A DNA stretch of 64,000 nt, taken from contig JAYQSP010000005.1 of assembly GCA_038146925.1 (NCBI GenBank), forward strand, positions 40,504-104,503, in the 5' to 3' direction. Position numbers and translations under genes: made by a program. Below, piece after piece: positions 26,836 to 35,527 of the stretch. Origin of the DNA: UBA830 sp038146925. GTDB lineage: Bacteria; Pseudomonadota; Alphaproteobacteria; MPNO01; UBA830. The notes below the pieces were generated by a model. It was not told where the DNA came from. It searched no databases and saw only the letters and a list, made by a program, of their open reading frames with translations. Every line of letters starts with the position of its first letter. Position 1 is the first letter of the stretch.

Positions 26836-26854
26836 CCCCGGACTTGTTCCGGGG
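26836..26854. repeat. Short GC-rich palindrome (REP-like)
   Basis: Seven-base arms CCCCGGA and TCCGGGG surround a five-base loop. The longer context, ending in GGGGATGACG, resembles the interspersed palindromes common between genes in many proteobacteria. I saw only one copy in this window. Confidence 0.5.
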
Positions 26855-26855
26855 A

Positions 26856-26895
26856 TGACGAAAGACCTGTTTTTCGATTTATTCGTCTTTCGTCA
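26856..26895 (-). terminator. Hairpin at the end of the dihydroxyphthalate-decarboxylase-like gene
   Basis: Perfect 11-base arms (26856-26866 and 26885-26895) enclose an 18-base loop containing a run of Ts on the plus strand. The outer arm includes the stop codon of the minus-strand gene. The position fits a terminator for that gene, though the loop is large and the T run is in the loop. Confidence 0.45.
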
Positions 26896-27936
26896 CTTGT
26901 CCAGTGTGTTCGGTGAAAACACTTCGCTCAGTTCCAGCTTGCGCGGCGTCAGGCCCTGTTCGTAGGAATACAGCGTGATCGCCTCCAGTTCCTCGCGGTT
27001 GGCGATGACGCCTTGCTGAACCAGCGGGGTGCGCAGCGCTGCCTCGGCCTCCGGCGGCAGCAGACCGGTTTCCAGATGGTTCACCACCATCGCCATGCGC
27101 TGCTGTTCGACGTAGATGGTTGCGTCCTCGAACGCCTTGAAGATGTTAAGGATCGCCCAAGGGTGCTTCTCCGCCACCTCGCGCTTGATGACCATGCCGT
27201 GGTTGATCGGATACAGGTTGTTTTTCGCGTAGTACCGTTTGCCCTCGGCATAGGGGTCGGGGAAAAGTGGTCCGAAATCCGGGTGGTTGTGCAGATCTGC
27301 CGTGCTGCGATCTACCAGGTTGCCGCCTGGCAGGTACAGCAGCGTCGCATCCAGTTCCTTTGCCAGCAGCATCTCGCCCATGTTCGTTTCGGCGGGTATG
27401 CGATGGACGGTGACACCGTCGGGCGGTTCGAACCCGGTGGACCCGCCATGGCTGATATCCGGCGTGCGTTCCATCCAGAATTCCATGTCCTTCGGCGCGA
27501 CGCCGAATTCGTGTTCCAGTATGCCGCGTGACCACAGCGCCGCGGTCTGCTGGTATTCCGGCACGCCGACGCGTTTGCCCGCGAGATCTTCCGGCTTTTC
27601 GATGCCGGCGTCTTTTCGGATCAGAATCCAGTTCTGGAAGAAATAATGCGTCGAGAAGATCGGCAGGCCGATGAACCGATCGTCGCCGCTGGCGATCAGC
27701 ATCAGCAAAGACGACATCGACATCTCCGACACGTCGAACTCAGCAAATTTCAACTGGCGCCAGAAAAGTTCGGACGGGTGCAACTCCAGCGGCGTCATTT
27801 CTATACCGTCGGCATGGAACATGCCGTCCAGGATCGGCCGCGTCCGCAGGTTCGGCGTCAGCGCGATGCTCAGCGGCAGTCCACCGCCCCCGCTGCCGGT
27901 TCTTGGTTTGACGGTTTCGGGTCCCATTGAGGACAT
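26893..27936 (-). CDS. 4,5-dihydroxyphthalate decarboxylase-like / substrate-binding-fold protein
   Basis: This 347-residue protein resembles the 4,5-dihydroxyphthalate decarboxylase group, which has a periplasmic-binding-protein fold. Recognisable parts are LPLSIALTPNLRTRPILDG, LHPSELFWRQLKFAEFDVSEMSMSS, DLAGKRVGVPEYQQTAALW and VHRIPAETNMGEML. No signal peptide is visible, consistent with a cytoplasmic enzyme rather than a transport receptor. It heads a short minus-strand stretch just downstream of the class II aldolase gene, 16 bases away. The likely reaction is decarboxylation of a dihydroxyphthalate or similar aromatic diacid, unproven. Confidence 0.7.
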   Translation of the reverse strand: MSSMGPETVKPRTGSGGGGLPLSIALTPNLRTRPILDGMFHADGIEMTPLELHPSELFWRQLKFAEFDVSEMSMSSLLMLIASGDDRFIGLPIFSTHYFFQNWILIRKDAGIEKPEDLAGKRVGVPEYQQTAALWSRGILEHEFGVAPKDMEFWMERTPDISHGGSTGFEPPDGVTVHRIPAETNMGEMLLAKELDATLLYLPGGNLVDRSTADLHNHPDFGPLFPDPYAEGKRYYAKNNLYPINHGMVIKREVAEKHPWAILNIFKAFEDATIYVEQQRMAMVVNHLETGLLPPEAEAALRTPLVQQGVIANREELEAITLYSYEQGLTPRKLELSEVFSPNTLDK

Positions 27937-27952
27937 GTGCGTGTTCTCCTAT

Positions 27953-28666
27953 TTACAAATTTTTGGCGGCGCGGCGGCACCAGACTTCCCAGGCGCGATC
28001 GAGGCTGACAGGCGCCTGCTGCATGGCGGTGCATTCGTCGATCTCGGTGTCGGTTAGGTAATCCGGTTTTCCGATGCTCATGGTCTGCAGCTGAAGCTTG
28101 GCGTTGACCTGCAGATAGATTGCCTTCATTACCGTTTCCTCGACCGTTGCGCCAGTGACAACGCAGCCGTGACGTTTCATCAGCGCGATGGTTCCGTCCC
28201 CCAATGTACCGGCCAGGTCGCGGCCCTGTTCCATGGTGACTACCAGGTGATTAGTCTCGCCGAATTTGTCGCGCATGTCCCACACCGGAATATCCCTACC
28301 AATGGGCGCGCAGGTATGGGTCACAGGCCGCAGCGGCGTGCCGGTCGAGGCAAAGGGAATGACCTCGTATGAATGATTGTGGATAACGACGTTCACGTCG
28401 GGCCGCTGTTCGTAAATCGCTCCGTGGATCATACGCTCGCTGTAGGGCCGCCGGTCGCCAGCGTCAATCGCCTCGCCGTCTAGCCGGTAGGTGACGATGT
28501 CGTCCATTTCGATCAGTTCTGGCGCGCGGGCTTGCGACAGCAGGTATTTTTCCGGATCATCCGGGTGGCGGAAACTGATATGGCCGTATGCATCGACCAC
28601 TTCTTCATGGGCAAGAATGTGGTTCGCGATCACGATGTTGCGGAGGGTGTCGGGGCTTGTCTTCAT
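27953..28666 (-). CDS. Class II aldolase/adducin family protein
   Basis: This 237-residue zinc-dependent enzyme belongs to the class II aldolase family (fuculose-phosphate aldolase, ribulose-phosphate epimerase, hydroxybenzoyl decarboxylase types). Metal ligands are expected from HNHSYEVIPF, with another His after RHGCVVTG. The N-terminus has ANHILAHEEVVDAYGHISFRH. The ATG at 28666 starts at MKTSPDTLRN; a start codon at 28741 would add 25 residues that are not family-like. Adjacent to the dihydroxyphthalate-decarboxylase-like gene, it may decarboxylate or cleave a catabolic intermediate. The substrate is unknown. Confidence 0.8.
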   Translation of the reverse strand: MKTSPDTLRNIVIANHILAHEEVVDAYGHISFRHPDDPEKYLLSQARAPELIEMDDIVTYRLDGEAIDAGDRRPYSERMIHGAIYEQRPDVNVVIHNHSYEVIPFASTGTPLRPVTHTCAPIGRDIPVWDMRDKFGETNHLVVTMEQGRDLAGTLGDGTIALMKRHGCVVTGATVEETVMKAIYLQVNAKLQLQTMSIGKPDYLTDTEIDECTAMQQAPVSLDRAWEVWCRRAAKNL

Positions 28667-28688
28667 GACGGGGTTTCCTGTGGGGTCG

Positions 28689-28982
28689 TTAAGCCTGTTC
28701 TTTCTTAGGAATGCGTTTGTCGAGATTCTTGTGAAAATCATCCAGTTGCTGGAAACCCGGGGCGTCTCGAAGCAGAACCTCGGTTTCGGCGAACAGAGTG
28801 TCGGAGTCGATGTTGAAATCCATCGGTTTCAGGAATGGCTGATGTCCGTACCACGGGGTATCCGAGAAGAATTCGATGGCGTTGCCTTTGGGGTCTTTCG
28901 CATACATTGCCCAGCAAACGCTGTGCGTCACAGTCCAGGGGGCGACTTTCACTTCCGGCTGTAGGCACAAATCACAGCTCAT
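28689..28982 (-). pseudogene. VOC-superfamily protein, N-terminally truncated
   Basis: The 97 codons match the second half of a vicinal-oxygen-chelate (glyoxalase/extradiol dioxygenase) domain: TVTHSVCWAMYAKDPKGNAIEFFSDTPWYGHQP, with the metal-binding Glu in IEFF. The codon just before its ATG is a stop (TAA), and only 64 bases separate it from the selenoprotein stop upstream, so the first half of the domain is missing. It is a remnant or a half-domain protein. Confidence 0.6.
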
Positions 28983-29046
28983 TTAAAAGGACGGGCAGAA
29001 AATCTTCCCCGCCCGCCCCTGAAGATCATTACCTACGCGTTCCGTT

Positions 29047-29514
29047 TCACTGAGATTCGTAGAAATTGATCAGCTTAACCACATCCCCGGCTTCGAGCCT
29101 GCCTAGCGGGCCGTCCGCATAGCTGGACGCGACGACTTTGTTGTCGGGTCCGAGGATAAATTCGGACGGCTGGATGATGCTGCGGCGGTCTTCCCACCAC
29201 GATCCTAGCGCGTCTGCAATGTCGCGGGTTACACCTTCGCCAACTGGAAAGTTGACCTCGTCGGCAACCTCCTTCGATTTGTCTCCGGTGTCGATGCTTG
29301 CCGCAACGACGGATACGTCGAGCTTATCAAGCTCTGCCTTGTGTTCTGCGAAACCGACCAACTGCCGGCGACAGAAGGGTCACCAGTGACCCCGGTAAAA
29401 CAGGATGACCTTGTACTTGGTATCAAGGCCTCCCGGCAGGTCCAGCGTTCCGCCGCCGACAAGATTGAGCGTAATGTCGGGGAAGGAAGCGCCTATTCCC
29501 AGTTTTTTGGACAT
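29047..29514 (-). CDS. Peroxiredoxin-like selenoprotein (UxxC), TGA read as selenocysteine
   Basis: The 155-residue protein has one in-frame TGA, codon 45 (29382-29380). The reading VILFYRGHWUPFCRRQLVG puts Sec at the peroxidatic Cys position of the thioredoxin fold, as U45-P-F-C48. Sequence on both sides is family-like: GASFPDITLNLVGGG before, FAEHKAELDKLDVSVVAAS and PSEFILGPDNKVV after. The start ATG at 29514 has a perfect AGGAGG site. No signal peptide is seen, so it is cytoplasmic. It would reduce peroxides or disulfides. A hairpin follows the TGA (29353-29369). The genome supplies selA, selB, selC and selD. The alternative, a nonsense mutation, is unlikely at exactly this codon. Confidence 0.88.
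29353..29369 (-). promoter_or_regulatory. Candidate bacterial SECIS hairpin for the UPFC selenoprotein
   Basis: On the minus strand the mRNA at +11 to +27 after the UGA can fold into a 6-pair stem (two G-U pairs) with loop AGUUG. The second loop base is G, followed by U, as SelB hairpins require. It is the weakest of the three hairpins. A GGUC also occurs at +21 to +24, as in the 51.4-kb gene. Confidence 0.5.
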
Positions 29515-29640
29515 ACGTCCTCCTTTTCGTAAAAAACCGCAGCGGGTTGGTGCCACGATGGCAAGACTATGCAGGGCCGCACCAGAGAAAGCAACGGGGC
29601 GCTTAGGCGCCGACGCTGAAACTGTCGAGACCTGAGCGGA

Positions 29641-30780
29641 TTATTCGGCTGTCTCTCCGGTGCCATCGCCTTCAAGCGCCTGCTTGTTGGCGGCGAACGC
29701 GTCGATGCCGATTTCGGCCCGTAGCACGGCGCTCATTTCAGCCTTGTCTTCTTCCAGAGGCGCGCCGGTGGCGTCCGCCACCCGGTCGATCGCGTTGAAC
29801 AGGCCCGCCACCCCGGCGGAATCGACCACCGCGTCCGGCCCCAGCGCATTGTGAATCGCCTCTCGCGCGGCCTGCAGCCGGGTGTTGTCGTCGTCCAGCA
29901 CGGCTTCGGCGTATTCGATCATCAGGTCGCCGTGCTCTATGCCCGTATCGCCGGCATCGGTTCCGCCGGTGATGGCGCCGTAGTCTAGATCGTCTCCAGT
30001 CTGTTCGCTGCTCGCACGGAGCAGTACCGAATGGCTGGTTGTTCAATAGGTACACTGGTTCAGTGCCGAAACCCGCGCTGCTAGCAATTCGATCTGAAGG
30101 TGAGTGATAGCGCGGAATTCCTGAGAGAAATCCCGCATCTGCGGGCCGGCCAGATACTGCGCCGCTACGACGTCGAAAAACCCGCGGGCTTCGTCCGGCA
30201 CCAGGGTCAGGGCGCGTCGGATGTTTGCTTCCGGGCCGACGAAATAATCCGCCTCGTTTGGGCCGAATTCGTCCCAGGCGATGTTGGGCGCCCAAGCCTG
30301 GTGCTGACGCGCCTCCGCCGGCCGGTAATGAGACGGCTCACCCGCCTGCGGCTCAGGCAGGTTCCGAACAGGTATACCAATCCCCTTCGCAAACGTATCG
30401 ATAGCCGTGGTGTGCGCCACAATGCTGACGATTTCGACGAAATGGGTTTCCGGTATTCCGCTGTCGAGCGTCTTACGGTACCAGCTATGGGTCAGCCGGC
30501 CGGGGTCGGCGACGATCAGGTGGATCATGTTTACCCAGATTTCCGGCAAATCCGTACCTGCGTCGTGCGGGTCGGTGACCGCGAACGGAGACAGTGCTTC
30601 CCGGATTTTTGCACAGGTCGGGCAATTTCGGGCATGGCGAGTTTCCGCCATCACTTTGACTCGTTCTTCCCCGGTCAGCCAGGTGCCAGCGCTCGACAGC
30701 CTGTCCCAGGCACGCCGGTGCGCTGCTACCAGATCGTCGCGAACCTCATAAGGCGAGTCGTCGTAGTCGATTTCTGACAT
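29641..30780 (-). CDS. Alkylhydroperoxidase (AhpD)-related selenoprotein (CxxU)
   Basis: The 379-residue frame has one TGA, codon 246 (30045-30043), read QCTYUTTSHSVLLR. AhpD-type proteins carry CxxCxxxH here; this is C243-x-x-U246-x-x-x-H250 with the resolving Cys replaced. The N-terminal half is the matching domain: ARNCPTCAKIREALSPF (C53 and C56), DPGRLTHSWYRKTLDSGIPE and IELLAARVSALNQC. After the TGA come about 130 codons of helical sequence (LMIEYAEAVLDDDNTRLQAAREAIHNALG). A perfect 6-bp hairpin follows the TGA at 30008-30024. It is 126 bases upstream of the peroxiredoxin-like selenoprotein on the same strand. It is probably cytoplasmic and thiol-dependent. Confidence 0.9.
30008..30024 (-). 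promoter_or_regulatory. Candidate bacterial SECIS hairpin for the AhpD-related selenoprotein
   Basis: Reading the minus strand after the TGA, bases +19 to +24 (CUGCUC) pair perfectly with +30 to +35 (GAGCAG). The five-base loop is CGUGC, with G second and U third. Stem length, loop size, early loop G and spacing all fit SelB-dependent selenocysteine insertion. Confidence 0.75.
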
Positions 30781-30852
30781 GATCGATCTCCACTTTCAGG
30801 GTGCGAGCTTATTTTGCCTGCCCGAAACGGTCAATCGGACCGCTTGCCCGGG

Positions 30853-31848
30853 CTACAGACCGAACAGCGCTTTCGGATTCGTTGCCACGATCCTCTCGAT
30901 CTCCCCGGTATTGAAACCGGCATCCCGCAGAGTCGTCAGCGGGTCAGGGTCGCCGGGTGGGAAGGGCAGGTCGGTGCCCAGCACCAGGCGGTCGATCCCA
31001 ACCAGGTCGCGCAGGTAGTTCAGTGCCGGACCGTGATGCAGGATCGTGTCGTAATGGAAACGCTTCAGATAATCGGATGGCGCATTCTCGGCGACATTGC
31101 CCGTCATCTTGCCGTCCGCCGCGCGGTGCATGCGGTCGAATCGGCCGATCAGGAACGGTACCGATCCGCCGCCATGCGACAGGATCAGTTCGAGATCCGG
31201 AAACCTGTCCATCACGCCGGCAGAAATCAGAGATCCCACCGTCAGAGTAGTGTCGTTGGTGTATGCGACGATCTGGTTCAGGGCGAATTTGCCGGCACGC
31301 GGCGGTGCGACCGGTTGCGCCGGGTGAATGAACACCGGCGCGTTCAGCTCGACGCAGGCGGCCCAGTATTCGTCGAGATCGCATTCGCCAAGATTCCTGC
31401 CATCGATATGCGCGGCGACGATGGCGCCGACCGCGCCGTCTTTCATGCCGCGTTCCAGTTCGCGTGCCGCGATGGACGCATCCTGCAGTGCCCCGGATGC
31501 CAGCCATGAAAACCGGTCGGCATGGGCATCGCAGAGGCGCGCCATGCTGTCGTTCAGCGCGGTATGCCACATTGCGCCTTTGTCGGCGGGCAGGTCGTAG
31601 CCGAAGATATCGGTCCAGATGCTCAGTATCGCGCGGTCGACGCTCTGACGATCCATCTCGCCCAGGCGGATGTCGGCATTTGTCAGCGTTTCGAAAAAAG
31701 TGCGGATCTGCATGCCGCTTTCGAACCGGCAGCAATGACACCCCGGTTCGGTCTCGACCAGATCGACCCCGAAATCGCGGCCGCGGTCGGCCAGCGTGTC
31801 GATCACATCAGGTGGGACCAGATGCGCGTGTACGTCGATGACGGTCAT
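30853..31848 (-). CDS. Amidohydrolase-2 (ACMSD-like) family protein
   Basis: This 331-residue zinc-type amidohydrolase starts MTVIDVHAHLVPPDV, with HxH at residues 7 and 9. Other ligand regions are VFIHPAQPVA, LSHGGGSVPFLIGRFDRM and the Asp in VLGTDLPFPPGDP. It resembles 2-amino-3-carboxymuconate-semialdehyde decarboxylase and related decarboxylases of aromatic-acid breakdown. It is followed, 19 bases on, by the molybdenum hydroxylase large subunit on the same strand, so they may be one catabolic operon. The substrate is unknown. Confidence 0.82.
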   Translation of the reverse strand: MTVIDVHAHLVPPDVIDTLADRGRDFGVDLVETEPGCHCCRFESGMQIRTFFETLTNADIRLGEMDRQSVDRAILSIWTDIFGYDLPADKGAMWHTALNDSMARLCDAHADRFSWLASGALQDASIAARELERGMKDGAVGAIVAAHIDGRNLGECDLDEYWAACVELNAPVFIHPAQPVAPPRAGKFALNQIVAYTNDTTLTVGSLISAGVMDRFPDLELILSHGGGSVPFLIGRFDRMHRAADGKMTGNVAENAPSDYLKRFHYDTILHHGPALNYLRDLVGIDRLVLGTDLPFPPGDPDPLTTLRDAGFNTGEIERIVATNPKALFGL

Positions 31849-31867
31849 GGTCAGGCTTCTCCCAGAA

Positions 31868-34156
31868 CTAGTTCCCCGCGTCGCGCAGCGCCTTGCGCAG
31901 ACGGTCGGGCGTGATCGGCAGTTCGTTGATAGATATCCCGTGGGGTTTCAGGGCACGGGCGACTGCATTGCCGACGGCGGCAGCGACGGCGACGATGCCG
32001 CCTTCGCCTGCACCCTTGAATCCCATCGGGTTGAATTCGGACGGCGAATCTTCCAGCGCGATGGCCGTGATCTCCGGCAGTTCTGAAGTGGTTGGGAGCA
32101 GGTAGTCGGCGAAACTGCCGGTCAGGAGCTGACCGTCGTTGTCGTACACGAAATGATCCAGGAACGTGCCGCCCAGCCCCTGTATCATGCCGCCGATGGC
32201 CTGCCCCTGCACCATCGCCGGGTTGAGGGCGCGGCCGATCTCTTCGGTAAGCCAGTAGCGTTCCACCTTCACCACGCCGGTTGCGATATCGACGGCCACG
32301 GCCGCCGCGTGCGCGCCGTACGAATAGGATATCTGCTTCTCGTTATCGAACAGGGCGTCGGCGGAAAGCGTCTCGCCCCTCGTTTCGGCGAAGGCGGCAA
32401 GTTCCTGCAGGGTCAGGCGATCGGAATCCCGATGAACCGCGCCATCGTCGTAGGAAAGGTCGTTGGCGTCGCAGTTCCAGCGCAGCGCCGCCAATTCGGT
32501 CGCCCGGTCTCTAAGTGACTCCGCCGCGATGCGCGTTGCATTACCCGCCATTACGGTGTTGCGGCTGTGAAAGGTGCCGCCGCCGGTCTCGACCAGCGTG
32601 GTACTGCCGTGGAGAACGTCGATCCGGTTTATGTCGATATCGAGGAATTCGGCGCATATCTGGGCGAGTCCGGTTTCCGTCCCCTGACCAACTGAGGACG
32701 CGCCGGTACGGATTTCCACCCCGCCGTTGGAGAACACCGTGATGCGTGCGGACTCGGGCGGGCCGGCCGCGCTGCTTTCGATGAAGCAGGCGATGCCCAT
32801 TCCACGAACCCGGCCGTCGTCGGTTTCCGCCCCGGGATTACAATCCGCATAGGCGCATTCGTTCAGCAGACGTTTCAGCGCCGCCGGATAATTGCCCCTG
32901 TCCAGGGTCGCATCCGGGTCGCCGGGCACAAGTTCGCCAATACGATAAGGTAAATCTTCCGGCGTCATCAGGTTTCGAAGTCGCAATTCCGCCGGGTCGA
33001 TACCGAGATCGTCGGCCATCATGTCCAGCATCCGTTCGCGGCAGAAATTGGCTTCGAACCGGCCAGGTCCGCGAAACGTGCCGACCGGGGTCTTGTTGGT
33101 GACCAGGAACTGCACGTCGCAGGAGAAAGAGGGTACGCGATAGGGACCCGGCAGAAACTGCGCCGCTTTTGACGGCACCACCCCGCCGTTTGTCCGGACA
33201 TAGGCCCCCATGTCGCCCTGCACGGTCGCGCGCATGCCGAGGATTTCGCCCTCTGCGGTGGCGGCAATTTCCAGCTCGCATACGATGTCGCGCGAATGGT
33301 TGGTGGCGGTCAGGTTTTCGCGGCGGTCCTCGATCCATTTGACGGGTCCGCCGGTACGGCGGCTGGCGATCGGAACCAGATAATCCTCGGGATACAGCTC
33401 GCCCCTCGCGCCGAAGCCGCCGCCGACATCCGTCTCGATCAGTTCGACGGATGTTTCCGGCAAATCGAATGCCGCGGCCAGATGGCGGCGGTTGAAGAAA
33501 TTGACCTTGGTCGCCCCGTGAAGACGCAACAGGGGGGCTTCGGGATCGAATTCCGCGATCAGACCCCTTGTTTCCATCGGCACCGCGCCGTGACGGTTGG
33601 TGACGAAGCGTTCGCGCCGCGTATAGGCAGCGTCGTCGAACGCCGCGTCGGCGTTGCCGCGGGCGACGGTGTAACGGGTGCCCATGTTTTCGCCCGCCGC
33701 TTCATGGATGAGCGTAGCGCCGCCAGCGGCCTGCTCGACTGTGGTAATTGCCGTCAGCGGGTCGAACTCCAAGTCGATCAGCTCCAGTGCGTCTTCGGCG
33801 ACGTATCTGTCTTCCGCGATCACCACCGCGACGGGTTCGCCGACATAGCGTACCTTGTCGACTGCGATCGGTCTTTGCAGAAACCGTTCGAACCCGTCGA
33901 ACGGCGCCAGCCGCAATGGAATGACCGGCAATTGGGCATCCAGATCGGCGGCGCAAAAGGCGTCGATCACGCCTTCCATCGCGCGCGCCGCTTCGAGGTC
34001 GATGCTCCGGATGCGGGCGTGGGCATAGGGGCTTCGCAGGATTGCCATGGTCGACATGCCCGGCAGCTTGACATCGTCGATGTAGCTGCCTGCGCCGGTC
34101 AACAGGCGGCGGTCTTCCAGCCGGGTGACCGGCTTTCCTATATAGGTCCGGGTCAT
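31868..34156 (-). CDS. Xanthine-dehydrogenase-family molybdenum-binding subunit
   Basis: This 762-residue large subunit carries the molybdopterin-cytosine-dinucleotide site of a hydroxylase of the CO dehydrogenase/xanthine oxidase type. Typical features are TRLEDRRLLTGAGSYIDD at the start, ETDVGGGFGARGELYPED, TFRGPGRFEANF, and KGAGEGGIVAVAAAVGNA with the catalytic Glu. I start at the ATG at 34156 because it overlaps the small-subunit stop (ATGA) and begins the conserved N-terminus. Such enzymes hydroxylate N-heteroaromatics or aldehydes. With the small and FAD subunits upstream, it forms a complete three-subunit enzyme. Confidence 0.92.
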   Translation of the reverse strand: MTRTYIGKPVTRLEDRRLLTGAGSYIDDVKLPGMSTMAILRSPYAHARIRSIDLEAARAMEGVIDAFCAADLDAQLPVIPLRLAPFDGFERFLQRPIAVDKVRYVGEPVAVVIAEDRYVAEDALELIDLEFDPLTAITTVEQAAGGATLIHEAAGENMGTRYTVARGNADAAFDDAAYTRRERFVTNRHGAVPMETRGLIAEFDPEAPLLRLHGATKVNFFNRRHLAAAFDLPETSVELIETDVGGGFGARGELYPEDYLVPIASRRTGGPVKWIEDRRENLTATNHSRDIVCELEIAATAEGEILGMRATVQGDMGAYVRTNGGVVPSKAAQFLPGPYRVPSFSCDVQFLVTNKTPVGTFRGPGRFEANFCRERMLDMMADDLGIDPAELRLRNLMTPEDLPYRIGELVPGDPDATLDRGNYPAALKRLLNECAYADCNPGAETDDGRVRGMGIACFIESSAAGPPESARITVFSNGGVEIRTGASSVGQGTETGLAQICAEFLDIDINRIDVLHGSTTLVETGGGTFHSRNTVMAGNATRIAAESLRDRATELAALRWNCDANDLSYDDGAVHRDSDRLTLQELAAFAETRGETLSADALFDNEKQISYSYGAHAAAVAVDIATGVVKVERYWLTEEIGRALNPAMVQGQAIGGMIQGLGGTFLDHFVYDNDGQLLTGSFADYLLPTTSELPEITAIALEDSPSEFNPMGFKGAGEGGIVAVAAAVGNAVARALKPHGISINELPITPDRLRKALRDAGN

Positions 34157-34641
34157 TTGGACCCCGCATCGCGCCGCCGGTCGGCGGCGTCTAGAATCGC
34201 ATCGACGATGGAGATATATCCGGTACAGCGGCAGAGATTTCCGGAAATCGCGCTTTCGGTCTCCGCCCGGGTGGGCGACGGGTTTTCTGTCAGAAATGCC
34301 TCGGCAGTCGTCAGCATTCCCGGAGTGCAGAACCCGCACTGCAGCGCGTGATTGTCGCGAAACGCTTCCTGAAGCGGCGACAGGTCGCCGTTGTCGGCCA
34401 GGCCTTCGACGGTTGTGATCTCCATACCCTGCACCTGCACCGCGAACATCAGGCAGGACCGAACGGCGTCGCCGTCGGCGAGAACCGTACAGGATCCGCA
34501 GACGCCGTGTTCGCAGCCAAGATGTGTGCCGGTTAGGTTGAGCTTTTCGCGCAGGCAGTCGGCCAGCGTCATTCGGGCGTCGATCTCGCAGCTGTAGTCC
34601 GCACCGTTCACGTTTAGCGAGATAGTGTGACGATCGCTCAT
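34153..34641 (-). CDS. Small [2Fe-2S] subunit of the molybdenum hydroxylase
   Basis: This 162-residue subunit binds two [2Fe-2S] clusters that pass electrons from the molybdenum site to FAD. The N-terminal plant-ferredoxin cluster motif is GCEHGVCGSCTVL. The C-terminal helical cluster has QCGFCTPGML and CRCTGYISIV. The ATG at 34641 overlaps the FAD-subunit stop (ATGA), and its stop overlaps the large-subunit start, so all three genes are translationally coupled. Confidence 0.94.
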   Translation of the reverse strand: MSDRHTISLNVNGADYSCEIDARMTLADCLREKLNLTGTHLGCEHGVCGSCTVLADGDAVRSCLMFAVQVQGMEITTVEGLADNGDLSPLQEAFRDNHALQCGFCTPGMLTTAEAFLTENPSPTRAETESAISGNLCRCTGYISIVDAILDAADRRRDAGSK

Positions 34642-35507
34642 CGTCTGCGCTCCCCGGCTGTCTTGAGAGTCCGGGCGACCAGCACCGCGGCGACCTCCCG
34701 CCGGTAATCGGCGCTGGCGTGGATGTCGTCGAACGGTGCGATGTCGCCGGCCACGGTTTCCGCAGCTTTCTCGAATAATGCTTCCGATGGTGCCGACCCC
34801 GTCAGCGTCCGGGCCGCACTGTCGAGCAGCAGCGGCGTATCGCCTGCACCGATCGCGGCGAGACGGCAGTCGGATATTGCGCCCGATGCGTCCATGTCGT
34901 ACCACGCAGCGATTCCCACCAGCGCAAAATCGCCTTCGCGGCGGGAAATTTCCTGAAACGCCCAGCGCCGCTGTTCGGGCCACGGCGGAAAATACAGCTT
35001 TTCGATCAGTTCGCCATCCGCGAGGGTCGTCGTGAATACTCCGTCGAAAAATTTCGCGGCCTTGATGACGCGCGCACCGGATGGTCCGCGCAGGTGAATT
35101 TCAGCATCGCAGACCAGTGCAATGCCTGGCAGTTCCGCTGCCGGATCGGCGTGGGCGAGGCTGCCGCCGATGGTTCCGCGGTTGCGGATCTGGGTGTGGG
35201 CAACGTAGGCTGCGGCAACGGCGATCAACGGATTGGCGTTGGCAATTTCAGAATCGGTTTCGAGCCGTCGCGTCCGTGTCATCGCGCCGATATGCAACGC
35301 ACCGTCGTCGTCGATACGAACGTCCGACAATTCCGGCACGCCGTTCAGATCGATCAGCGCCGCAGGCGCGGCGACGCGAAAATTCATCATCGGCACCAGG
35401 CTCTGCCCGCCGGCCAGAAACCGCGCGTCTTCTCCCTGCTGCGCGATCAGGGAGATCGCGGCATCTATGCTGTCGGCGGCGTAGTAGTTGAATTTGGACG
35501 GTTTCAT
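34638..35507 (-). CDS. FAD-binding middle subunit of the molybdenum hydroxylase
   Basis: This 289-residue subunit is of the CoxM type. FAD-binding motifs are FLAGGQSLVPMMNFRVA near residues 30-47 and RNRGTIGGSLAHADPAAELP near residue 110. The C-terminal domain is intact. It is the first gene of the three-subunit transcript (FAD, iron-sulfur, molybdenum), the usual order for N-heteroaromatic hydroxylases and CO-dehydrogenase-like enzymes. The MarR gene lies 20 bases upstream on the same strand, so it may be co-transcribed with the regulator. Confidence 0.92.
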   Translation of the reverse strand: MKPSKFNYYAADSIDAAISLIAQQGEDARFLAGGQSLVPMMNFRVAAPAALIDLNGVPELSDVRIDDDGALHIGAMTRTRRLETDSEIANANPLIAVAAAYVAHTQIRNRGTIGGSLAHADPAAELPGIALVCDAEIHLRGPSGARVIKAAKFFDGVFTTTLADGELIEKLYFPPWPEQRRWAFQEISRREGDFALVGIAAWYDMDASGAISDCRLAAIGAGDTPLLLDSAARTLTGSAPSEALFEKAAETVAGDIAPFDDIHASADYRREVAAVLVARTLKTAGERRR

Positions 35508-35527
35508 TTCCGGTTACTGCCCATTGA

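Noticed and set aside
26836..26895. The palindromes as part of an insertion sequence or CRISPR repeat
   Set aside because: There is one copy only, no transposase and no spacers. No CRISPR array or insertion sequence was seen anywhere in the window.
34156..34339. A longer start for the molybdenum-binding subunit
   Set aside because: The extra 61 residues lie inside the iron-sulfur subunit gene and read as shifted sequence of that gene.
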